This document shows positions 47,782 through 55,441 of a stretch of DNA of 64,000 nt, one piece after another; positions within the stretch are counted from its first letter, which is position 1, and each line of letters starts with the position of its first letter. Origin of the DNA: Streptomyces sp. NRRL B-24484 (GTDB taxonomy: Bacteria > Actinomycetota > Actinomycetes > Streptomycetales > Streptomycetaceae); contig NZ_JOAI01000014.1 in assembly GCF_000717715.1 (NCBI RefSeq), positions 62,001 to 126,000 of the forward strand, written 5' to 3'. The translations under genes and the position numbers were made by a program. The notes below the pieces were generated by a model. That model searched no databases, was not told where the DNA came from, and worked only from the letters and a program-made list of their open reading frames with translations.

Positions 47782-47995
47782 CGGGCTCCTTCCGCTCTGC
47801 CGTGACCTGCCGTGCCTGGTGCGGCACGGCGAACGACGCACCGTCCGACGCAACAACGGCAGGTGCCCACTGCTTCCCGGGGCGCCCGTCGGTCGCATCC
47901 GCCGCGGCCGCGGCCGGGATCGCCGGGGCGGCCAACGCCCGGGGCACGATACGGAGTTCGAGAAGGTACGACTCGGCGGACGGGCGCGACGACAC
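47741..47995 (-). CDS. Possible small upstream protein overlapping the PrimPol-like gene
   Basis: 84 residues, GTG start (SSRPSAESYLLELRIVPRAL...), GC-rich third codon positions consistent with coding. The last 41 bases contain the ribosome site and start of the PrimPol-like gene, so it could be a coupled leader protein. No domain recognised. Could equally be a chance frame. Confidence 0.35.
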   Translation of the reverse strand: MSSRPSAESYLLELRIVPRALAAPAIPAAAAADATDGRPGKQWAPAVVASDGASFAVPHQARQVTAERKEPDGSQQQVDDLVAA

Positions 47996-48189
47996 GCGCC
48001 TCGCCCGGCCCGTGCGGGCCCGCGGACCCGGGCCGAACCCGGAGGCGTACAGAGCAGGATAAGGGTGCGGACGGCCCCCGAATGACCGGGGGCGGTGCTG
48101 CGCCGGTCACACCGGCTCCACACCGCCTCTGCCCAACCTGCACGCCGGGGCCGCCGACCTGCGCACGCGAGCGCCGGGAGCATCGCGCG

Positions 48190-48195
48190 TACCCT
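48190..48195 (+). promoter_or_regulatory. TACCCT -10 box before a leaderless small gene
   Basis: TANNNT followed by seven bases and ATG, no Shine-Dalgarno. Confidence 0.45.
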
Positions 48196-48202
48196 GGAAC
48201 GC

Positions 48203-48415
48203 ATGAAGAGCGCGGAGACCGAATTCGTCGGCGGGCCCCTGGACGGCAGGGTGCTGCCGATCATGCTGGGCTCGTTCTGGACGATCCCGAAGGTCTACCG
48301 CGTGCCCGTCCCCGCCCAGGCGGGCCTGCCCGCAGTGACGTTGGTCTACCGGCGGTCGAAGGTGGCCGGCCCGAAGGGCTGGCGCTGGCGCTACGAGTAC
48401 GACGCCGAGGCCTGA
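48203..48415 (+). CDS. Small GGPxDG protein (70 aa)
   Basis: MKSAETEFVGGPLDGRVLPIMLG..., then FWTIPKVYRVPV and WRWRYEYDAEA. Shares its plan with the 76-residue protein at 1123-1353 (GGxxDG near the N-terminus, an aromatic-Trp-x-x-x-x-Val-Tyr-Arg core, Tyr/Arg-rich end). Leaderless by sequence. Function unknown. Confidence 0.65.
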   Translation: MKSAETEFVGGPLDGRVLPIMLGSFWTIPKVYRVPVPAQAGLPAVTLVYRRSKVAGPKGWRWRYEYDAEA

Positions 48416-48462
48416 GTCCCCCCGGGCGCGCCCCCGGACCCGGAACACGCCCCCGGACGCGC

Positions 48463-48500
48463 CACCGCCCCGCCGCGGCGGGTGCCGCGACGGGGCGGTG
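48463..48500. terminator. Hairpin between converging genes
   Basis: 10-bp stem CACCGCCCCG/CGGGGCGGTG enclosing a GC-rich loop; serves the GGPxDG gene and the PadR gene. Confidence 0.5.
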
Positions 48501-48518
48501 CGGTCGACGGCGGGCCGG

Positions 48519-49232
48519 TCAGACCTGCTCGTCGGCGAGGATGAGGTACAGCTTGCGCTTGGCCTCGTTGAGAACGGCGAGGCCCTTGGCCCGCTGCTCC
48601 TCCGTACCGGTCAGCATGACCTGGCGGATCGCGTGGTCGACGGCGCCCATCGCCGCACCGACCTCCTGGATCGCCTCCCAGTCGACGCCCCGGCCGGCCT
48701 CCTCCCACGGGGAATCCGCCCCCGCTTCGGCCTCCGCCCGGCCTGCCTCGGTGAGCTCGAACAGCTTCTTGCCCGAGGACTCCTGAGCGACGATCAGCCC
48801 CTCCTCCTCCAGCAACTGGAGGGTCGGGTACACCGATCCGGGGCTGGGCCGCCACGCACCGCCGGTGCGCTCGCCGATCTCGGTGATCATCTCGTACCCG
48901 TGCATCGGCCGCTCCTTGAGCAGCGCGAGCAGTGAGGCACGGACGTCGCCACGGCGCGCCCGGCCGCCCCGGCGGCCCGGACCGCGGCCCCAGCCGCCGC
49001 CCCGCGGGCCCCGGCCGCCGTGGCCGTGCCCGCCGTGACCGGGGAAGTGCCCCGGCCCGCCGAAGCCGTGCCCGAAGGGACCGGCCCCCGGCATCCCGGG
49101 GCCGCCCGGCGGCACCCCGGGCGGGCCGAACGGCCCGAACGCGAACCGCCTCTCGAAGCCCTCGCCCGGCATTCCCTCGCCGGGCACCGGCCCGCGGCGG
49201 CGTTCCCCTCGGTTTCGCCTTCCTTCACGCAT
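48519..49232 (-). CDS. PadR-family transcriptional regulator with Gly/Pro-rich N-terminus
   Basis: 237 residues from ATG with AAGGGTGG upstream. The PadR winged helix (RASLLALLKERPMHGYEMITEI, then PSPGSVYPTLQLLEEEGLI) starts only near residue 98; before it lies a long Gly/His/Pro/Arg-rich low-complexity region of unknown role. The C-terminal helical part mediates dimerisation. A palindrome upstream is the likely self-operator. Confidence 0.87.
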   Translation of the reverse strand: MREGRRNRGERRRGPVPGEGMPGEGFERRFAFGPFGPPGVPPGGPGMPGAGPFGHGFGGPGHFPGHGGHGHGGRGPRGGGWGRGPGRRGGRARRGDVRASLLALLKERPMHGYEMITEIGERTGGAWRPSPGSVYPTLQLLEEEGLIVAQESSGKKLFELTEAGRAEAEAGADSPWEEAGRGVDWEAIQEVGAAMGAVDHAIRQVMLTGTEEQRAKGLAVLNEAKRKLYLILADEQV

Positions 49233-49288
49233 GATGCACACCACCCTTCGTCCGTGATGCCTCCCCCGAAGCATCTCGATAACTCGAC

Positions 49289-49298
49289 GATATATCGG
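49289..49298. promoter_or_regulatory. CGATATATCG palindrome upstream of padR
   Basis: Perfect 10-bp AT-rich palindrome about 57 bp upstream of the PadR start, standing out in GC-rich DNA. PadR operators often contain ATAT cores, so autoregulation is likely. Confidence 0.55.
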
Positions 49299-49533
49299 TG
49301 ACTGTCGCCCGTCAACGGTTTCCGATACTCGCCCGATGTCCTGCGGCAGGCGACCCGGACCGACTGCCGCCGAAGTCGGACCGGGAGTCGTTCGTGGCAG
49401 CGAAGCCGGACCGCCGCAGGTCAGGTCCCGGGACGGTGGCTCACCGGGGGCCAAGGGGACACGCAAGGGCAGTGGGAAGGGCAACAGCTCACGACGCGCC
49501 GATTCGGGGCACCCCAAGGCGGAGGAGAGCCCC

Positions 49534-50325
49534 GTGGGCACAGTGGTCATGTACAGATCGGCATCCGTGGACGGCTTCATCGCGGACGAGGACGACCAGC
49601 CCGGACCGCTGTTCGACTGGTTGTCCGGAGGTGACATCCCGTTGGACGAGAGCGGCGTGCCGAAGGTGTCGCAGACGTCCTACGACTACACCCGGCCGTA
49701 CCGGGACCGGACCGGAGTCACGATCGTCGGCCGCCACGTCTTCGACCTGACGGACGGCCGGGACGGGAAGCCGCCGGGCGGGATCGACCACGTGGTCGTC
49801 GTGACGCACCGCCCGGAGCCTGAAGGCCGGGACCCCGAGGCGCCGTTCCACTTCGTCGACGGCGTCGAGGCGGCGGCGGCCAAGGCACAGGAGCTTGCGG
49901 GTGACCGCACGGTCGAGGTCGCCGCCGGCGACGTCGGTGGCCGAGTGCTTGCCGCGGGCCTGATCGACGAGGTGCGCATGGACGTCGTACCCGTCGTGTT
50001 CGGTTCGGGCGAGCGCTGCTTCGGGTCGGTCCACGCGCAGCACCTGCTGGAGGATCCCGACGTCGCGATCCAGGGCAACCGGGTGCTCCACCTGCGCTGT
50101 CGGGTGCGCCGTCGACCGGTGACGGGGCGTCACCAGTGCCGGACCGATGAGCCTGTGCGCGTCGCTCGTGCGGGAGCGGGGCCGGTTCAGGCCGGCCGCG
50201 GGTCCAGTCGCTCGGGCCGGAACTCCGGCCGGTGCAGACGCTCTTCCGCCGGCTTCCGCGTCAGGGTGATCAGGCCGGCCCACCGCGCCGTCTGCGCGTG
50301 GCGGTCGGGCCGGCGCTCGTGGTGA
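49534..50325 (+). CDS. RibD-C/dihydrofolate-reductase-like protein with odd C-terminal extension
   Basis: 263 residues from GTG with GGAGGAG six bases upstream. VVMYRSASVDGFIAD and VGRHVFDLTDGRDGKPPGG are typical, and the normal family ending is around IQGNRVLHLRCRVRR at about residue 193. Here the frame runs 70 residues further as Arg-rich, shadow-like sequence with no domain. A TGA sits just beyond that point in another frame, suggesting a one-base indel removed the stop. Members reduce pterin- or flavin-type substrates with NADPH. Confidence 0.8.
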   Translation: MGTVVMYRSASVDGFIADEDDQPGPLFDWLSGGDIPLDESGVPKVSQTSYDYTRPYRDRTGVTIVGRHVFDLTDGRDGKPPGGIDHVVVVTHRPEPEGRDPEAPFHFVDGVEAAAAKAQELAGDRTVEVAAGDVGGRVLAAGLIDEVRMDVVPVVFGSGERCFGSVHAQHLLEDPDVAIQGNRVLHLRCRVRRRPVTGRHQCRTDEPVRVARAGAGPVQAGRGSSRSGRNSGRCRRSSAGFRVRVIRPAHRAVCAWRSGRRSW

Positions 50326-50384
50326 CGGTCCGGCTGCCGGTCACGGGGACCGGCGGCCGGCGCTCGCCACGATCGGCGGACGGG

Positions 50385-50810
50385 TCAGGCAGCGTCCTCC
50401 CGCTTCCAGCCCGAGCACGAGTTCATGTCGTACGTCTGGGCGGCGTAGTCACCGAGGCAGACCCGGTACTCGACCCAACCGGACTCCGGAAGGTCCATGT
50501 TGATGTCGAGCCGGGATCCCGCCTTGTAGTGGTTCCAGTCCTTGATCAGCGTGTCGCCGCGGTCGGACCGGTAGTACATGACCATCACCGAGTAGCCGTC
50601 GGAGTTGTTGTCCCAGACCAGCAGATGGTCGCCGTCATGGACGAACGACGCCGATCCGTCACAGTAGTTCGGCTCATCGGTGCACAGATCGCCGGCGTGG
50701 GGGCCGGGGTAGGTGACGGTGTAGGTGGCGGCGGAGGCGGGGGTGGCCACCGCGAGCACGGCCAACATGCCTGCGGCAGCGGCGCCTACGAGCTTGGAGT
50801 GCTTCTTCAT
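50385..50810 (-). CDS. Small secreted protein with two Cys pairs
   Basis: 141 residues from MKKHSKLVGAAAAGMLAVLAVATPASA, a Sec signal peptide with AxA cleavage site. The roughly 115-residue mature protein has Cys in LCTDEPNYC and VCLGDYAAQTYDMNSC, suggesting two disulfides. Gene preceded by CGAGGA. No family recognised; may be an extracellular inhibitor, toxin or structural protein. Confidence 0.7.
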   Translation of the reverse strand: MKKHSKLVGAAAAGMLAVLAVATPASAATYTVTYPGPHAGDLCTDEPNYCDGSASFVHDGDHLLVWDNNSDGYSVMVMYYRSDRGDTLIKDWNHYKAGSRLDINMDLPESGWVEYRVCLGDYAAQTYDMNSCSGWKREDAA

Positions 50811-51041
50811 GCTGGCGATCCTCGGATTGACGGCGTCGCACCTGCGGCCGGCGAATGCAACGGCACGGCCGCCGGTGAATCGGGAGTGAACGGATGCTAG
50901 CGAAGGAGTTGATCTCTGGCGAGGGTCTGGAGTCGATTCCTGATCATTCTTCATCGCCGGCGCGGACGGGTGCGCGCCAGGGCGCCCCGGCGACGACCGT
51001 GGACGCGGAGGAGCAGCAACGGCTCTGACGGACCGTCGGGA

Positions 51042-53027
51042 TCAGCGGCGCGGCTTGAGCATCCGCAGGGTCCAGCCCTCGCCGGCCGGGTCGAGCGGGC
51101 GGGTGGCCAGCTTGAAGAGGTGCTCGGCGCGCTCGTACGAGAGTCGCGCGCGGCCGGTCTCCGGGCAGAGGTCGGCGGGTGCGGGTGTGCGGCCGGGGCC
51201 CGGTCGGCGGTCGGTGAGGAAGAGCGGGCCCCGGGTGCGTCCGGCGAGCAGGTCGGGCAGCAGGCGGGCCGTGCCGGAGCGCCACAGCACCCCGGGGTCG
51301 CCGTGGTGGGTGCTGCGGTCGTCGAGGTCGAGGTCCTGGACGTCCAGCGCCAGGACGGTCCGGACGGGCGCGGCGGACTCGTGCAGCAGCCGCCAGAGGG
51401 TGCGTTCCCGCACGGAGGGACCGGGCAGCGTCCAGAGCCGTTCGAGCTGGTCGGGGGCGAGGCCTGCGGTACGGCCGGGCGGTTCGGGGCGGCGTTCGAG
51501 GCCCGCCGCCAGGTCGTCCAGCGCGGCCCAGGCGGCGAAGGAGCGGACGGCCGCGCGGTGCCGGTTCCAGGTCCGCGGCGCGGCGGTGCCCCAGGCGGTG
51601 GCGAAGACCTCGGCGACCCGGTCGGCGGTGAGCGAGCCGAGCGGCAGTTCGTCGCCGAGCGCCAGCCGCAGCCGCCGCAGGGTCTGCCCGTACGAGCGGA
51701 CGGTCGCCGCGTCCAGGCCGTCCCGGTCGAGGAACGCCCGGGCGGTGGTGCCGAGGACGGCGGCCGGCGGTCCGGCGGGCGCTGCGGGCCCGGCCGGCAG
51801 CGCGGCGGCGCGGCGGTCCAGGAAGGCGCGTTCCGCGGCGTTGTGGGTGAGGGCGGCGGCCCGCCGGAACTCCAGGCGGGCCTCGCCGGTGCGGCCGAGC
51901 CGTTCCAGCAGGTCGCCGCGGACCCCGGGCAGCAGGTGGTAGTCGCGCAGCGCCGGGTCGGCGGTCAGCTCGTCGACGAGGTCCAGCCCGGCCTGCGGCC
52001 CGTACGCCCTGCCCACCGCCACGGCCCGGTTGAGCCGGACGACCGGGGTGGGCAGCAGCCGTTCCAGGGCCGTGTAGAGGGTCGCGATCTGCCGCCAGTC
52101 GGTGGCCTCCGCGGTGGGCGCCTGTGCGTGGCAGACCGCGATCGCCGCCTGCAGCACGTACGGGCCGGGCGGGCCGCCGCACTCCCGGGCGCGCAGCATC
52201 GCGGTGAAGCCGCGACGGATCAGCAGCCGGTCCCAGCGGCCGCGGTTCTGCTCGTGCAGTTGGACGGGCTCGCCGGACGGCCCGGTGCGCGCGGCCGAGC
52301 GGGACGCCTGGATCTCCATCAGGGCGACGAGGCCGTGCACTTCGGCCTCGTGCGGGGCGACCGTGGCGAGCAGCCGCCCGAGCCTCAGCGCCTCCAGGCA
52401 GAGGCCCGGCCGCATGAGGTCGTCGCCGCCGGTGGCCGCGTACCCCTCGTTGAAGACCAGGTAGACGACCTCCAGCACCGAGGAGAGCCGGTCCGCGAGC
52501 CGGTCCCCGGCCGGCAGTTCGAACGGCACCTGCTGCTCGGCGAGCGTGCGCTTGGCGGCGGCGATGCGCTTCGCCACCACCGGCTCCGGAACGAGGAAGG
52601 CGCGGGCGATCTCGGCGGCCGTCAGACCGCCGAGCAGACGCAGCGTCAGCGCGACCCGCGCCTCGGTCGACAGGACGGGGTGGCAGGAGACGAACATCAG
52701 GCGCAGCACGTCGTCCCGGTCGTCCTCGGGCGCGGCCTCGCCCGACTGCCTGAGTTCGTGGGCGAGTTGCTCGTGTCGCCGTTCCAGCCGGCCGTCGCGG
52801 CGGATGCGGTCGACGGCCCGGCGCCTGGCGATGGCGGTCAGCCAGGCGCCGGGGTTGTCGGGGACGCCCGACTCCGGCCACTGTTCGAGGGCGGCGACCA
52901 GCGCGTCCTGGGCCAACTCCTCGGCGAGGCCGACGTCGCGCACGATGCCGGTGAGCGCGGCGATGATCCTCGCCGACTCGAGTTTCCAGACCGCGTCGAT
53001 CGTGCGGTGGACATCCGGCACGGCCAC
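51042..53027 (-). CDS. ECF42-type sigma factor fused to a truncated tyrosine-recombinase-like domain
   Basis: 661 residues. Residues 1-405 form a complete ECF42 sigma factor: region 2 (GLAEELAQDALVAALEQWP, then DNPGAWLTAIARRRAVDRIRR), region 4 (GLTAAEIARAFLVPEPVVAKRI) and the long helical extension (LIRRGFTAMLRARE..., RLNRAVAVGRAYGP). A Pro/Ala linker (406-425) leads without a stop to a core-binding SAM-like segment (ATVRSYGQTLRRL, WNRHRAAVRSFAAW), box-I-like PVRTVLALDVQDLDLDDR (Arg556), and LSYERAEHLFKLATR. The frame ends at TLRMLKPRR, where catalytic HxxR and Tyr should follow. Regulates transcription; the recombinase part is presumably inactive. Lies 78 bp behind a YCII-family gene, the usual ECF42 partner. 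Confidence 0.85.
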   Translation of the reverse strand: MAVPDVHRTIDAVWKLESARIIAALTGIVRDVGLAEELAQDALVAALEQWPESGVPDNPGAWLTAIARRRAVDRIRRDGRLERRHEQLAHELRQSGEAAPEDDRDDVLRLMFVSCHPVLSTEARVALTLRLLGGLTAAEIARAFLVPEPVVAKRIAAAKRTLAEQQVPFELPAGDRLADRLSSVLEVVYLVFNEGYAATGGDDLMRPGLCLEALRLGRLLATVAPHEAEVHGLVALMEIQASRSAARTGPSGEPVQLHEQNRGRWDRLLIRRGFTAMLRARECGGPPGPYVLQAAIAVCHAQAPTAEATDWRQIATLYTALERLLPTPVVRLNRAVAVGRAYGPQAGLDLVDELTADPALRDYHLLPGVRGDLLERLGRTGEARLEFRRAAALTHNAAERAFLDRRAAALPAGPAAPAGPPAAVLGTTARAFLDRDGLDAATVRSYGQTLRRLRLALGDELPLGSLTADRVAEVFATAWGTAAPRTWNRHRAAVRSFAAWAALDDLAAGLERRPEPPGRTAGLAPDQLERLWTLPGPSVRERTLWRLLHESAAPVRTVLALDVQDLDLDDRSTHHGDPGVLWRSGTARLLPDLLAGRTRGPLFLTDRRPGPGRTPAPADLCPETGRARLSYERAEHLFKLATRPLDPAGEGWTLRMLKPRR

Positions 53028-53105
53028 GATGACAGCATCCGCCCCGGCCCGTCCGCAAACCGGGACGGGCCGGGGGGCGGCCGGCCGGGCGGTCGGGCCC
53101 GGCGG

Positions 53106-53429
53106 TCAGGGGCCGAAGACCTGCTGGACGACGCTCTCTCCGTCGCCGACGATCCGGCGGAAGCGGCGGGCCATCTCGATCGCCTCCTCCTTGGAACGGA
53201 CCTCGACCAGCGCGAAGCCGGCCACGGCCTCCTTCGCCTCGGTGAAGGGCCCGTCGGTGACGGTGATCTCGTCGCCGGAGGAAACCAGGCGGACGCCGCC
53301 CGGCTCCAGGCCGCCGGTCGCCAGCAGCACGCCGGCCGCGGTCAGCTCCTCGATGAACGCGCCCATCTCGGCGAAGAGCTTCTCGTCGGGGGCGGCGTCG
53401 GTCGGCTTGGTGGTCATCAGAAAACGCAC
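53106..53429 (-). CDS. YCII/DGPF-domain protein
   Basis: 107 residues from GTG with GAGGAGACAAGCC upstream. Features DGPFTEAKEAVAGFALVEVRSKEEAIEMARRF, the DGPF motif of YCII-like proteins. These are the standard neighbours of ECF42 sigma factors and are thought to be part of the same response. First gene of the YCII-sigma unit, downstream of the nested inverted repeat. Confidence 0.9.
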   Translation of the reverse strand: MRFLMTTKPTDAAPDEKLFAEMGAFIEELTAAGVLLATGGLEPGGVRLVSSGDEITVTDGPFTEAKEAVAGFALVEVRSKEEAIEMARRFRRIVGDGESVVQQVFGP

Positions 53430-53477
53430 GGCTTGTCTCCTCGGTCCGGCGGTGCCCGGTGTGCACCGCGATCTTCT

Positions 53478-53558
53478 GCTGCCCTCACGTCGAACGGAGT
53501 GATGTGACAGGGAGCAGCGCCATTCCCTGTCACATCGGCCGGTCGACGTGAGGGCAGC
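53478..53558. promoter_or_regulatory. 81-bp nested inverted repeat between divergent units
   Basis: Outer arms GCTGCCCTCACGTCGA (53478-53493) and TCGACGTGAGGGCAGC (53543-53558) are perfect 16-mers. Inner arms GATGTGACAGGGA (53501-53513) and TCCCTGTCACATC (53524-53536) are perfect 13-mers. Both outgoing strands read CCCTGTCACATC, 11-12 nt, then CGACGTGAGGGCAGC. Between divergent genes this cannot be a terminator; it most resembles two mirror-image promoters or operators, or a cruciform. Confidence 0.6.
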
Positions 53559-53604
53559 ACCGCCCGGCACCGCCCCGCACCCCCACCGCCCAGGAGGACC
53601 CACC

Positions 53605-54318
53605 ATGACCGCCGCACCCGCCACCGCCACCCACTCCCCCGCCACACACTCCCCCGCCGCACCCGTCCGCACCGGCCCCGCCGGCGGCGCGACCACGGCC
53701 GCGCCGGGCACCCGCACCCTGCTGCTCTGCGGTGCGGTCGCCGGCCCGCTCTGGGCCGCGGTCGCTCTGGCCCAGGCCGCCACCCGGACGGGCTTCGACC
53801 TCACCCGCCACCCGCTGAGCGCACTGAGCAACGGCGACCTCGGCCCGCTGCAGATCGCGAACTTCCTGCTCGCCGGCCTCCTCACCGTCCTCGGCGCCAC
53901 CGGCCTGCACCGCACCCTGGCCGGAACGCCCGGCGGCCGCTGGGCACCCCGGCTCGTCCGCACCTACGGCCTGGGCATGATCGCCGCCGGTGTCCTGGTC
54001 ATGGACCCGGCCGACGGGTTCCCGGTCGGCACCCCGGACGGCATGCCGCCGAGCCTGAGCTGGCACGCCGTCGGACACCTGCTGTCCGGCGCGGTCTCCT
54101 TCACCGCCCTGATCGCCGCCTGCTACGTCCTCGGCCGCCACTTCGCCCGGACCGGCCACCGCGGCCGGGCCCTCGCCTCCCGCGCCGCGGGCACGGCCCT
54201 GCTGCTCGGCGACGGCTGGGCCATGACCGGCGGCCCGGCCGGGTCGCTCACCCTCGCCATCGGTGCGATCACCGCAATGGTCTGGGTCTCCGCCGTCGCC
54301 GCCGACCGCCTCCGCTGA
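53605..54318 (+). CDS. DUF998-family membrane protein
   Basis: 237 residues from ATG with AGGAGGACCCACC. Six or so membrane helices with the DUF998 opening GAVAGPLWAAVALAQAATRTGFDLTRHPLSALSNG. Members are found next to ECF42 sigma factors and DUF1801 genes. Function unknown; first gene to the right of the nested repeat. Confidence 0.85.
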   Translation: MTAAPATATHSPATHSPAAPVRTGPAGGATTAAPGTRTLLLCGAVAGPLWAAVALAQAATRTGFDLTRHPLSALSNGDLGPLQIANFLLAGLLTVLGATGLHRTLAGTPGGRWAPRLVRTYGLGMIAAGVLVMDPADGFPVGTPDGMPPSLSWHAVGHLLSGAVSFTALIAACYVLGRHFARTGHRGRALASRAAGTALLLGDGWAMTGGPAGSLTLAIGAITAMVWVSAVAADRLR

Positions 54319-54372
54319 CCGCTCCCGCACCGGCCGACCCCCTCCCGTCACCGCACCCGAAGGACGATCGAC

Positions 54373-54738
54373 ATGCCCGCCACCACCGTCACCCAGTACC
54401 TCGACTCCGTCCCCGCCGCCCAGCGCGAGATCGCCGACCTGCTGCTGCCGCTCGTCGAGGCGGCCCTGCCCGGCGCCGGTGCCGTCTGGCACGGCCACCC
54501 CGTCTGGAGCCTGGGCGCAGCCCCCGGCAAGGCCCCGGTCTGCTTCCTGAAGTCGTACGGCAGCCACCTGGCCTTCGGCTTCTGGCGCGGCCAGGAGATC
54601 GCCGACCCGTCCGGCCGGCTCGCCCCCGGCTCGCGGGCGATGGCCTCGGTCAAGCTCCGCACCGCCGCCGACGTCGACACCGCACTGTTCGCCGACTGGC
54701 TGGACCGGGCCCGCGACCTGGAGCGGACCGCGGCGTGA
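54373..54738 (+). CDS. DUF1801-domain protein
   Basis: 121 residues from ATG. Fold marker LDSVPAAQREIADLLLPLVEAALPGAGAVWHGHPVWSLG, with the C-terminal SVKLRTAADVD. Similar to YdhG/YyaQ-type small proteins that may bind metals or small ligands; follows the DUF998 gene by 54 bp and probably shares its transcript. Such genes often travel with ECF42 sigma factors. Confidence 0.82.
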   Translation: MPATTVTQYLDSVPAAQREIADLLLPLVEAALPGAGAVWHGHPVWSLGAAPGKAPVCFLKSYGSHLAFGFWRGQEIADPSGRLAPGSRAMASVKLRTAADVDTALFADWLDRARDLERTAA

Positions 54739-54926
54739 GGCCGGCGGCCGGACCCCACCCGGTGCGCCGGGCGGACGGGCAGGACCGCACCCCGGGTGCG
54801 CCGCCGCCGCCCGGCGCAGCCGCGTCCCCGATGCCGCCGTCCCCGCCCTGACCTGCCGTCATCCCTGCTGCCCGCACGGCGACACACCGGCGGCCGGCGG
54901 GGCGCCCCGCGGGCCCGGCCACGCAC

Positions 54927-54932
54927 TACGGT
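54927..54932 (+). promoter_or_regulatory. TACGGT -10 box, leaderless ACT-domain gene
   Basis: TANNNT six bases before the ATG at 54939, without a ribosome site. Confidence 0.4.
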
Positions 54933-54938
54933 GGCGCC

Positions 54939-55337
54939 ATGGCCGCCGAACGAGACCTCGCCGCCCTGCTCACCGGGCTGCGTCCCGCGCTGAACCCGGG
55001 GCGGTACGTGTACTGCACCCTGCCCGGCAGGGTGCCGACCGGCCTGCGGCCGGTGGTCACCGTCGCCGAGGAGGAGGGCGTCACGGTCGTGGTGCCGCAG
55101 GAGGAGGCGGACTCGCTCGGGCTGGGCTACGAGTTCGTCGCCGGGTGGATCACCCTGCGGATCCACTCCGCACTGGAGGCGATCGGTCTCACGGCCTCGG
55201 TCGCCGCCACGCTCGCCGGCCACGGCATCAGCTGCAACGTCGCCGCCGGCTTCCACCACGACCACCTGTTCGTGCCGGTGGCGGACGCCGAGCGGGCCCT
55301 GCGCGTCCTGGAGGAGCTGTCGGCCGGTCAGGGATGA
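54939..55337 (+). CDS. ACT-domain protein
   Basis: 132 residues. RPVVTVAEEEGVTVVVPQEEAD and a C-terminal ACT-like half (ALEAIGLTASVAATLAGHGISCNVAAGFHHDHLFVPVADAERAL). ACT proteins of this size bind amino acids and sense or regulate metabolism. Likely leaderless, with no operon partner. Confidence 0.8.
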   Translation: MAAERDLAALLTGLRPALNPGRYVYCTLPGRVPTGLRPVVTVAEEEGVTVVVPQEEADSLGLGYEFVAGWITLRIHSALEAIGLTASVAATLAGHGISCNVAAGFHHDHLFVPVADAERALRVLEELSAGQG

Positions 55338-55441
55338 CCCCCGCGCGCCGTGATCGGGGAGTGATCGGGGAGCGGACGCCCGTGCGCGGGTAGGTACCAC
55401 CCGTACGACCCGATCCGCTCCACCGGGAACGGAGGACGCAC

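Noticed and set aside
53478..53558. Nested inverted repeat as a transcription terminator
   Set aside because: Both flanking genes point away from it, so no transcript ends there.
53478..53558. Nested inverted repeat as insertion-sequence ends
   Set aside because: No transposase between or beside the arms, only 49 bp apart, and no target duplication seen.
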